Source of the DNA: JAFGUB01 sp050305515
GTDB taxonomy: Bacteria; Campylobacterota; Campylobacteria; Campylobacterales; Sulfurimonadaceae
Direction of reading: 5' to 3'
DNA: 64,000 nt
Assembly: GCA_050305515.1 (NCBI GenBank)
Contig: JBNLFL010000013.1
Coordinates: forward strand, 1-64,000
Shown here: piece by piece, positions 58,486-64,000 of the stretch
Numbering within the stretch: position 1 is the first letter of the stretch
Layout: every line of letters begins with the position of its first letter
Program-made: the position numbers and the translations under genes
The notes under the pieces: model-generated
The model's input: the letters and a program-made list of their open reading frames with translations, nothing else
Told to the model about the DNA's origin: nothing
The model's database searches: none

Positions 58486-59385
58486 ATGCAAAAAAAGAGA
58501 AATTCTCATACTGCATCTGTTGAAAATGTTTCCGACACCGCTTTTTGGGTGGCATCATTTAGAGCGGCTGAGAGCAAAAGAGAAGATGCACTATTTCAAG
58601 ACCCACTTGCTGAAATATTGGTTGCCAATCACGGAGAAAAAATCTCTCATTCCATGCGCTCCGTTGCCAGATCTACTTCTTGGTCTGTGGTGATGCGCAC
58701 ACGCTTGATTGATGAGATTATTTTGCGGTATGTAAAACAGGGCTATACAACACTCATCAATCTTGGAGCGGGTCTGGATGCCAGAGCGTATCGGCTTGCA
58801 CTCCCAGAGGATTTTCACTGGATAGAGATAGACTTTGCTGAAGTGATTGAATATAAAAATCAAAAGCTTCAAGAACAAAAGCCAAAATGCAAACTCGAAC
58901 GCATCGCATGTGATCTCTCCAATCACGATAAAAGAAAAACACTATTTAAAGAGCTCAACGCCCGCATTGGCCCTGCTCTTGTTTTGTGCGAGGGCGTGAT
59001 TATGTATCTTGATGAAGAAGCCGTGGGCAGTTTGGCGCAAGATATCAAAGAACAATCCAATTTCAAATTATGGATTGCCGATTATTACTCTGTTGAGATT
59101 TACAAAATATACCAATCATCAAAGTTTACAAATCTACTGAGCAACGCCCCTTTTTTATTTTATCCATCCGACTGGTTCGCTTTTTTTAAAGAGCATGGCT
59201 GGATACAAAAAGAGATTTTGTATCTTTATGACATTGCCAAAGCGCATAAGCGTTCTTTCCCTTTGCCGTGGTGGGCACTGCCCATGAAATTTCTTGTCGG
59301 TGAGAAAAGAATGATGAAAAAGATAAGAAAATATACGGCATTTGTCGTGTTTGAGAAACATCGTTTTATTGGACAGGAATCGTAA
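58486..59385 (+). CDS. Class I SAM-dependent methyltransferase (LCMT/PPM-like)
   Basis: A 299-residue protein. RLIDEIILRYVKQGYTTLIN begins the SAM fold, with LGAGLDARAYRL as motif I and a later IEIDFAEVIEYKN. This is the leucine-carboxyl-methyltransferase-like family with unknown small-molecule substrates in bacteria. It is expressed with the AraC-type regulator upstream, and its 3' end overlaps the converging lipoprotein gene by 20 bases. Confidence 0.85.
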   Translation: MQKKRNSHTASVENVSDTAFWVASFRAAESKREDALFQDPLAEILVANHGEKISHSMRSVARSTSWSVVMRTRLIDEIILRYVKQGYTTLINLGAGLDARAYRLALPEDFHWIEIDFAEVIEYKNQKLQEQKPKCKLERIACDLSNHDKRKTLFKELNARIGPALVLCEGVIMYLDEEAVGSLAQDIKEQSNFKLWIADYYSVEIYKIYQSSKFTNLLSNAPFLFYPSDWFAFFKEHGWIQKEILYLYDIAKAHKRSFPLPWWALPMKFLVGEKRMMKKIRKYTAFVVFEKHRFIGQES

Positions 59386-60196
59386 AGGTATCGCCCCAGG
59401 GATCGATTACAACGGGAGGCGTTAAAAGGAAATTGCCGTTGCCATAAAGCTCCATGAGTGTATCGACCCGTCCTACTGACTCTGACCATTCGTCTTTGGT
59501 ATCGGGATTGTCGGGATTTAGTAAAACAGACCGGCGAATACTCATAAATTCCTGTAGCCATACCTTTTCGTCAACACCATTTTTGGGTGTTCCTCCTACA
59601 CTGGTACTTGTCCGCTCTATTATTGCTAGAAGCCCGTCGGGGTCATCACCTTCGCCATGCTGAATAATGGCGTCAAAAAGGTTTAGCATTGTCAGCGGCA
59701 ATGAAACGCCAAGCGTTTTGGCAAGTGCGATGGCCGGGACATAGTAATATTCATCGGCAACATCGTCCTGCACATTTCTAAAAACCGGATCATTCGCACT
59801 TTCATGCCAGATATCTTCCAACCCTTCGAGGCCTGTTACCGAACCGTCTTCATTTTTAGCCAACGTTTCGAGTCGTGGCAGGTAGGGTGCCAATGCATTA
59901 TTGGGTTCTAGTGCCGTGTACCTTCTAACGACTTCGAGCATATCACCCGTAGCAGAAGTAAACCCGGCCCGACCGGCAGTTATTCCCCGCCCGTCAAAAA
60001 GAACTTCAGCATAGCCATACTGAATGACCGGCGTATTGTTCTCAAATACGCTAATGATCTGATCTGCAATTGTTCGCTGCTCAGCACTGAAAATAGTTAC
60101 TGTCTCCGTGTTTGTTTCAACGCCGCTGCTGCTCGAACCACCCCCGCAACCGCACAACATAAACAGTAAACTCACACTTAAGATTAAATATTTCAT
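59366..60196 (-). CDS. Lipoprotein of unknown function
   Basis: A 276-residue protein with a lipobox (FMLCGC at about 17) and a Gly/Ser linker. EQRTIADQIISVFENNTPVI, then QYGYAEVLFDGRGITAGRAG, and DGLLAIIERTSTSVGG suggest a chitosanase/GH46-like lysozyme-superfamily fold (Glu and Asp in the YAEVLFDGRGITAG segment resemble that family). That is a pattern-level call. It abuts a truncated attC-like core at 60209, so it may border the cassette run. It converges with the methyltransferase gene. Confidence 0.6.
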   Translation of the reverse strand: MKYLILSVSLLFMLCGCGGGSSSSGVETNTETVTIFSAEQRTIADQIISVFENNTPVIQYGYAEVLFDGRGITAGRAGFTSATGDMLEVVRRYTALEPNNALAPYLPRLETLAKNEDGSVTGLEGLEDIWHESANDPVFRNVQDDVADEYYYVPAIALAKTLGVSLPLTMLNLFDAIIQHGEGDDPDGLLAIIERTSTSVGGTPKNGVDEKVWLQEFMSIRRSVLLNPDNPDTKDEWSESVGRVDTLMELYGNGNFLLTPPVVIDPWGDTFTIPVQ

Positions 60197-60208
60197 TTTT
60201 TATACCTT

Positions 60209-60215
60209 GTTAAGC
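60209..60215 (-). repeat. Isolated attC core, truncated site
   Basis: A perfect GTTRRRY heptamer (GTTAAGC) overlaps the stop of the gene at 60210, the normal place for the inner end of an attC. The hairpin and outer core that should lie at lower coordinates are missing; the lipoprotein gene start is 13 bases away. It looks like the broken end of the cassette run. Confidence 0.45.
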
Positions 60216-60518
60216 ATTGATATCTTCCCAATGTTTTAATGCCCTCTGTAACTGCTTCTTGTTTATGAACTCCAGATTTGTTTCACACCATTTCAGAAAA
60301 TTGTAGACGAAAGCCTTTTGCTCTGCGTTACACAAATATTTGAAGTTCATGTAGCTATTTTCTTTATCTTTAACACGACCATATCTTGGCACATACTCCA
60401 TCAAATCAATCCTCTTTTTGATCCACATTACATCAGGGTTATTTTGAATATACTCATTTGAGGTCATCGTTTTGGATGTTAAAGAAAATACTTGTGCTAG
60501 TTCTTTTTCTAAATTCAT
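60210..60518 (-). CDS. Cassette protein, 102 aa, unknown
   Basis: A soluble, helical protein (MNLEKELAQVFSLTSKTM, NFKYLCNAEQKAFVYNFLKW, KKQLQRALKHWEDI). It lies between an attC-like site (60528-60599) on its 5' side and a truncated core on its 3' side, so it is an integron cassette gene. No family is recognised. The AT-rich coding style is the same as in the other cassettes. Confidence 0.6.
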   Translation of the reverse strand: MNLEKELAQVFSLTSKTMTSNEYIQNNPDVMWIKKRIDLMEYVPRYGRVKDKENSYMNFKYLCNAEQKAFVYNFLKWCETNLEFINKKQLQRALKHWEDINA

Positions 60519-60527
60519 TACATTTTT

Positions 60528-60599
60528 GCCTGACGTTTGGAATATGCAGTCAAAAAGCCGCTTTCGAGTTTTTGATTATTCTCCTTTGGATTGTTAAAT
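60528..60599 (-). repeat. attC-like site after the 263-aa cassette
   Basis: The left core GCCTGAC is followed by GTTTGG. An inner stem AGTCAAAAA / TTTTTGATT surrounds GCCGCTTTCGAG, and the right core GTTAAAT (GTTRRRY) is at 60593-60599, three bases before the stop of the cassette gene. The GCCGC loop is shared with the other sites in this region. Confidence 0.75.
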
Positions 60600-60602
60600 A
60601 CT

Positions 60603-61394
60603 TTAGCACGGCAGCACATTGAAAGCACTCCCTATGGCATTCGCCAAAGTATTGATAAGCTCAGTCGTGACTTTGGCCTTATTGAAAACGATATCGCAAA
60701 GAATGGCAAAAATTACCAAGAGATAGACTAAATAGCCAAAGCCGGTGTAATTGTTGTAGAGGATTGTATAAAACCAGTTTTGTTCGAAGAGGTAAAAGTA
60801 TGAGCTTATAGCAGTCGATAAAAGTAATAATGCTCCGGGAAGAAACAGATGCTCGGTGGCTTTTGGCTTCAAAAAAGAGACTATGAACAGCATAATAAAT
60901 ACGAGAGAGTTTATCCCTAAAAATATTCTGACATCCATTGTCAGCTTCTCGACAATCTCCATGTATTTTGCCTGAGTGAAATCAACCAGTTTTTCTTTGG
61001 CTTTTTCCGCAGTAGCAATTTCAAATTGGATGTAATCCGTTAAACGTTTTTCCCACTTTTTTCGGCATTCGCAATCCAGATTGCGGATTTTTGCAAGCTG
61101 TTCAGCCATCATGGCCGGAACTTCGTTTTTCAACATCAGCCTGTAAGCCGTAAGTTTTTCATCCGTTTTTTGATTTAGTGCTGTGGCTTTACTGCCTATA
61201 AACTTTTCCAATGTCTGCGATTGCGGCCATTGTATGGCATCGATTTTTTCATTGACTTCGTTCTTAAGCTTCCACTCGATAAAGCCTTTTGCTGACGTTT
61301 CAACAGTATGAGGGTCTGAAAATGTCAATATGAACAGAGGAAAAAAAAGTATGATGCCAATTAGTCCAAAAGCACGAAACAGATTTTTTTTCAA
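60603..61394 (-). CDS. Multi-span membrane protein with coiled-coil domain (cassette gene)
   Basis: A 263-residue protein. An N-terminal helix (LIGIILFFPLFILTF) is followed by a long extracytoplasmic helical domain (residues 30-150) with paired Cys (NLDCECRKKW), then three to four transmembrane helices (FLGINSLVFIMLFIVSFL, LFLPGALLLLSTAISSYFYL, GYLVYLLVIFAILCDIVF). It has attC-like sites on both sides. Function unknown. Confidence 0.65.
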   Translation of the reverse strand: MKKNLFRAFGLIGIILFFPLFILTFSDPHTVETSAKGFIEWKLKNEVNEKIDAIQWPQSQTLEKFIGSKATALNQKTDEKLTAYRLMLKNEVPAMMAEQLAKIRNLDCECRKKWEKRLTDYIQFEIATAEKAKEKLVDFTQAKYMEIVEKLTMDVRIFLGINSLVFIMLFIVSFLKPKATEHLFLPGALLLLSTAISSYFYLFEQNWFYTILYNNYTGFGYLVYLLVIFAILCDIVFNKAKVTTELINTLANAIGSAFNVLPC

Positions 61395-61410
61395 AAAACT
61401 TCCTTTGCGT

Positions 61411-61449
61411 GTTTAACGTTTAAGTTGATTAATAAATGTCTTGTTAGGA
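61411..61449 (-). repeat. Short or degenerate attC-like site
   Basis: GTTTAAC (perfect RYYYAAC) with GTTTAAG, then GTTAGGA at 61443-61449 two bases before the stop of the next cassette gene. Only 39 bases lie between the outer edges and the inner stem is weak, so this may be a deleted attC. Confidence 0.45.
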
Positions 61450-61451
61450 GT

Positions 61452-61799
61452 TTACAAGTCACTGGCACTCGCTTGGAAACTTGCATGATAGATATCTTCT
61501 GGGGATTCTGTTTCACCATAACCTTTAGGATTTCTTTTCTGATTTGTATCCTTTTTGATTTTCACAAAAAAAGTAAATAGCAATATTTTTAATAATATGT
61601 TCTTGTTGTTTAAGCTAACAGGTTCATCTTCATTTATAAACATGGAGATAAGTATTGCTCCGACAAGAGGTAAAACCCAAATCAAAATTGTTTGTGCAAC
61701 TTTTTGAGGTTTTTCAGTAAGTTCTGATATTGACAATCTATACGTTGTAATAATGTTAAGAACCAAAAGATATATTACTGCTAAAACTACATAGACCAA
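61452..61799 (-). CDS. Small two-span membrane protein (cassette gene)
   Basis: A 115-residue protein with two transmembrane helices (VVLAVIYLLVLNIITTY and QTILIWVLPLVGAILISMFI). The helix-2 string QKVAQTILIWVLPLVGAI is close in pattern to QKIFKVIFILLVPVIGAV in the cassette gene at 52565, so the two may be distant paralogues. The C-terminal tail is polar (ESPEDIYHASFQASASDL). Unknown function. Confidence 0.6.
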   Translation of the reverse strand: MVYVVLAVIYLLVLNIITTYRLSISELTEKPQKVAQTILIWVLPLVGAILISMFINEDEPVSLNNKNILLKILLFTFFVKIKKDTNQKRNPKGYGETESPEDIYHASFQASASDL

Positions 61800-61805
61800 A
61801 ATGAC

Positions 61806-61875
61806 CCCTAACGTTTAAAATGAGCAATAAAAAAGCCGCTTGCGGGTTTTTTATTGGCCTCTTTCGATTTTTAGA
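61806..61875 (-). repeat. attC-like site after the 82-aa cassette
   Basis: CCCTAAC followed by GTTTAA, then a stem CAATAAAAAA / TTTTTTATTG around GCCGCTTGCGGG. The right core is degenerate (no GTTRRRY before the stop at 61878). The hairpin with its T-run could also stop transcription. Confidence 0.6.
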
Positions 61876-61877
61876 TA

Positions 61878-62126
61878 TTACGCTGTGATAAATCCATTTA
61901 TCCATTGATCTTTCCCTAATTCATATTCCTGAAGATAAAAACCACTTATATAGTCTTCAGTCGAAGGATCAATCAGATTTGAAAATTCTGAAAAGCCTGC
62001 TTGGTCTTTTAATCGTTCGATTGCTGCAATGGCTTCTTCTTTTGAACGATAAATACCTATAGTTTTGATGTCTTCACTTTTATCTGGTAAGACATGTAAG
62101 TGCTCTAGTAAAAAGACTGTCTGCAT
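61878..62126 (-). CDS. Small cassette protein, 82 aa
   Basis: The sequence VFLLEHLHVLP, KTIGIYRSKEEAIAAIERLK, then AGFSEFS and YELGKDQWINGFITA has the layout of a small alpha/beta protein seen in variable islands (DUF7336-like: K-IG-Y-S, A..AI..L, D..W..GF). Function unknown. It is the first gene after leader repeat copy 2, seven bases from the GCCTAAC core. Confidence 0.6.
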   Translation of the reverse strand: MQTVFLLEHLHVLPDKSEDIKTIGIYRSKEEAIAAIERLKDQAGFSEFSNLIDPSTEDYISGFYLQEYELGKDQWINGFITA

Positions 62127-62132
62127 TTGTTC

Positions 62133-62256
62133 GCCTAACTATTTATTGATTCCCACAATATGCCTTGCTAACGGAAATTATCACTCAAAATTTCACAAAA
62201 TGACATATTTTCATAGATTTTACGCTGTTTTTCTTGAAATTATCTTCATTTTTATG
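62133..62256 (-). repeat. Array leader repeat, copy 2 (attI-like candidate)
   Basis: A perfect RYYYAAC core (GCCTAAC, 62133-62139) then TATTTATTGATTCCCACAAT and ATGCC, and a second block CAAAATGACATATTTT on to TTTTTATG. Both are about 85-90% the same as in copy 1 at 55774, without the insert. It stands at the 5' end of the second cassette run. Confidence 0.6.
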
Positions 62257-62320
62257 AAAGAAAGAGGAGCGGCAGTGCTATTGATAGTGCGCTTACATGT
62301 AGAACCCTTTACATGTAACA

Positions 62321-62475
62321 CTAATACTTACGGATTTTAAAAACCTCTATGCGTTCTCCCTGCGGGCTTTGTTCGCTGTAGGGGTTGATGTATTTCCACA
62401 CGACATTGCCGTTAGCGTCCACTTCAATAAACGTGCCTTCGGCACCGCTGCAAAGGAAATGAGGACAGCCTCCAT
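62321..62475 (-). pseudogene. C-terminal fragment of an arylsulfotransferase-like protein
   Basis: The minus-strand frame ends GGCPHFLCSGAEGTFIEVDA, NGNVVWKYINPYSEQS, GERIEVFKIRKY and stop. The GTxxEVDxxGNVVWxYxNP string is typical of ASST-like beta-propeller proteins. Nothing upstream continues the frame beyond about 62475, where a histidine-kinase fragment of opposite strand begins. A dead remnant. Confidence 0.6.
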
Positions 62476-62667
62476 TTACGCATTTGCGACAACGCAGGCG
62501 GCATAGACCAGCGCTTTCTGGAGCGGATTTTCGAGTTACATGTAAGCGGAAAAAAAGAGTCCGGCGGCAGCGGGATTGGCCTTTACATGGTCAAGATGAT
62601 TGCCGACAAATACGGCGTTGAGATTGATGTCGCCAACAAAAACGAGGCGCCTGCTTTACTTTTGTGA
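62476..62667 (+). pseudogene. C-terminal fragment of a histidine kinase ATPase domain
   Basis: The frame reads CDNAGGIDQRFLERIFELHV (G1 box DNAGGI), then SGGSGIGLYMVKMIAD-like G2 (GGSGIGLYMVKMIADK) and VEIDVANKNEAPALLL-stop. The rest of the kinase is missing. The junction with the sulfotransferase fragment is near 62475. TTACATGTAA at 62536 encodes Leu-His-Val, as in real genes of this genome. Confidence 0.7.
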
Positions 62668-62749
62668 TGCCTGATTAACGTTACATGTAAACTTTTATAG
62701 GCATGTTCAACAGGGTGATTTATTGGCTTCGCTGATTTGTGAGAATGAC

Positions 62750-63223
62750 CTAGACTTTCTTTCTCGATACTACTCTATAGGGTAAGTAACCCATTTTTTC
62801 CCAACTTGCTTCCGCTTCAAAATTCCCAACCAAATAGTGCAAATCAATATACTCGATATCTTTTGATTTGAACCATTTTTCGATGCTTTTCACCAGTTCT
62901 GATGCTATGCCTTGTTTTCTGTATTTTTCATCGACCCAACACAGGTTGATTTGGCCAATGGACTTAATAGATGAAGCTTCTAAAAAAGGTTTTGTAAGGG
63001 CACCATAGATAAAGCCTTTCTGGATTCCTTCTTCTTCAAAAATATAGATTTGTCCTTCGCTATTTTTAATGGCATCAACAAAGAAGGCTTCATGAACTTT
63101 GTCATAGTCAGGCTCCAAGTTATTTATGTACGGGTCACCAGTAGAAGTTTGTGTATGGCTGATAAGAGATTCCAGCCATCTTAGCAGTAAAGGAATATCT
63201 TTTTTTGTTGCTTCTCTTATCAT
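62750..63223 (-). CDS. GNAT-family N-acetyltransferase
   Basis: A 157-residue protein. The acetyl-CoA motif is INLCWVDEKYRKQGIASELV (R-x-x-G-I-A/G) followed by a long helix KSIEKWFKSKDIEYIDLHYL and a C-terminal ASWEKMGY typical of the fold. The substrate is unknown. It lies between the dead-gene zone and an attC-like site at 63237, so it is probably a cassette. A clean attC on its 3' side is not evident. Confidence 0.8.
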   Translation of the reverse strand: MIREATKKDIPLLLRWLESLISHTQTSTGDPYINNLEPDYDKVHEAFFVDAIKNSEGQIYIFEEEGIQKGFIYGALTKPFLEASSIKSIGQINLCWVDEKYRKQGIASELVKSIEKWFKSKDIEYIDLHYLVGNFEAEASWEKMGYLPYRVVSRKKV

Positions 63224-63236
63224 TTTTGTCTTTTAA

Positions 63237-63305
63237 TCCTAACGTTTGACTTGAGAAATATTTGAGCCGCAGGGTCAAATATTTCTCTCCAATGATTTGT
63301 TATGT
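63237..63305 (-). repeat. attC-like site after the exported-protein cassette
   Basis: TCCTAAC followed by GTTTGAC, a perfect 13-bp stem (GAGAAATATTTGA / TCAAATATTTCTC) around GCCGCAGGG, then GTTATGT at 63299-63305, next to the stop of the gene at 63306. The GCCGC loop is again conserved. Confidence 0.75.
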
Positions 63306-63779
63306 TTAGTTTCTGTAAAACTCTTCTGTCTTATCTGAAGCTACACCTATCCCAACAAATTTTCCTTTGGAAAAATCCATATTTTCTTCATTAATTAGAC
63401 TATTATCTATAACAAGTGCTATATTAATTGGTAAATCAATAATATCTTTTTTAATATAATTACCTATAAATCTACCACCAATAACTAAATATGAAATTTT
63501 ATTGTTATCAACTATAATTGGTTTAGATAATTCACATAATAAATATTGACTAGTTGCTTCTTGGCTATGTAGTTCTTTTATGTATCTAACTAAATAAAGA
63601 TTTTTATCTTTTAATTCTGAATTCCCTTCATTAAAATCAGGTTTAACTAAAATAATCATACTTTTCCTTTTTGTATAATTTTTAGTATCTAAACTTTCAT
63701 TACTATTAGCAAAAGAATAACTTACTAATCCTAGCAATAACAAAAATAAAATTGACAATCTATAAATTAAATTCATCAT
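63306..63779 (-). CDS. Exported cassette protein, unknown
   Basis: A 157-residue protein. ATG 63779 is chosen because GAGGA lies seven bases upstream; the in-frame start at 63818 only adds MGTVPFF read from a GGGGAC-T-GTCCCC palindrome. A signal peptide (LSILFLLLLGLVSYSFANS) leads to a beta-rich domain (SMIILVKPDFNEGN, ISYLVIGGRFIGNYIKKDII). No family is recognised. AT-rich like the other cassettes. Confidence 0.6.
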   Translation of the reverse strand: MMNLIYRLSILFLLLLGLVSYSFANSNESLDTKNYTKRKSMIILVKPDFNEGNSELKDKNLYLVRYIKELHSQEATSQYLLCELSKPIIVDNNKISYLVIGGRFIGNYIKKDIIDLPINIALVIDNSLINEENMDFSKGKFVGIGVASDKTEEFYRN

Positions 63780-63827
63780 TTTTATTCCTCTGATTTGGAA
63801 AAAGGGGACTGTCCCCATTTTCTTCTT

Positions 63828-64000
63828 TCAATGTAAATTTTGCAAATTTGCAAAGTACTTTACACATTGCCGCTTATTATTGGTTCTTTTTACTATTGAG
63901 TTCAATGCGAAGCCTGCGCCTATTAATTCTCCTGAAGCTTCCATTGCTTCTTCAAGTATGTTTCCATCGTTGAACATTGAATAAATAGATAGCGAAGCTA
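63828..64000 (-). CDS. Partial cassette-like gene at the window edge
   Basis: The minus-strand frame is open from the edge to TGA 63828-63830 and reads SLSIYSMFNDGNILEEAMEA, SGELIGAGFALNSIVKRTNN then a basic end. The start lies outside the window. Amphipathic helices with small residues (ASGELIGAGFAL) suggest a short membrane-active or helical protein. Function unknown. Confidence 0.45.
   Translation of the reverse strand, partial: ASLSIYSMFNDGNILEEAMEASGELIGAGFALNSIVKRTNNKRQCVKYFANLQNLH

Larger units (their letters stand above)
1283..62690. repeat. Dispersed palindrome TTACATGTAA, 21 exact copies
   Basis: Exact copies start at 1283, 9110, 12324, 27760, 28460, 29273, 29486, 30862, 33583, 33750, 35239, 36335, 41051, 43308, 48913, 51549, 52523, 56156, 62309, 62536 and 62681. 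One-mismatch copies start at 41026, 41324 and 62293. Flanks are unrelated. Inside genes it is read as Leu-His-Val or as Thr-Cys, never in the frame that gives a stop. There are few in the prophage and none in its tail module. From base composition fewer than one copy is expected in 64 kb. Confidence 0.9.

Noticed and set aside
62293..62302. Extra TTACATGTA copies at 41026, 41324 and 62293
   Set aside because: Each differs at the last base, so they are not counted with the 21 exact palindromes.
63780..63818. Longer start of the exported cassette protein (MGTVPFF)
   Set aside because: This string comes from a GGGGAC-T-GTCCCC palindrome often seen at gene edges; the signal peptide and ribosome site support 63779.
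1..64000. CRISPR array or rRNA genes
   Set aside because: No regularly spaced direct repeats of CRISPR size and no rRNA-like sequence were found on either strand.

Overview
The window looks like the chromosome of a sulfur-oxidising Campylobacterota (epsilonproteobacterial) bacterium of roughly Sulfuricurvum/Sulfurovum type. The reasons are a complete soxXYZAB cluster in epsilonproteobacterial order, a truD gene, a short ProB, two-component systems of that lineage and moderate GC. Species cannot be fixed from the sequence alone.

Layout. 1-~28047 is the right part of a Mu-like transposable prophage. It carries the end of the MuA transposase, MuB, a string of small early genes, DUF3164, an HD hydrolase, a replication-type ATPase flanked by inverted 63-bp repeats, GemA and a Mor-type activator. 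A head module follows on the minus strand (gpG-like, F-like, DUF935 portal, terminase, DUF1804, DUF1320, lambda-E-type capsid, decoration protein, I protease, gp37). Then comes a siphovirus tail module on the plus strand (tube, frameshifted G/GT chaperones, tape measure, tip, fibre) and a cargo/lysis region (leucine-rich-repeat protein, PLA2-like protein, lipoproteins, putative muralytic enzyme, decayed Dam). The prophage sits inside a host beta-helix surface-protein gene whose last 47 codons survive at 28048-28191.

28368-43920 is core chromosome: truD, a secreted papain-like protease, a Cache sensor plus response regulator plus histidine kinase, a beta-helix surface protein, then soxXYZAB followed by a porin, a SoxH-like metallohydrolase, a thioredoxin-like protein, a cytochrome c, a periplasmic DsrE-like protein and a DUF302-like protein. 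The set would oxidise thiosulfate in the periplasm. 44034-46450 holds a response regulator and hybrid kinase pair. 46453-52201 is a proline operon (putA-putP-proB).

52450-64000 is a variable region. Minus-strand single-gene cassettes are separated by attC-like hairpin sites, with no integrase in view (CALIN-like). One cassette encodes a retron-type reverse transcriptase fused to DUF3800. A candidate structured RNA lies in front of it, with a promoter whose -35 box overlaps the attC core. Two related leader sequences sit at the 5' ends of two cassette runs. Between them are a glycosidase-like lipoprotein, an AraC/GyrI regulator, a methyltransferase and fragments of dead genes.

Window-wide signals: the palindrome TTACATGTAA occurs 21 times, far above chance. 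Three unrelated secreted proteins and one gene remnant share a short C-terminal tail (P-[SA]-hydrophobic-YLL) that may be a sorting signal.
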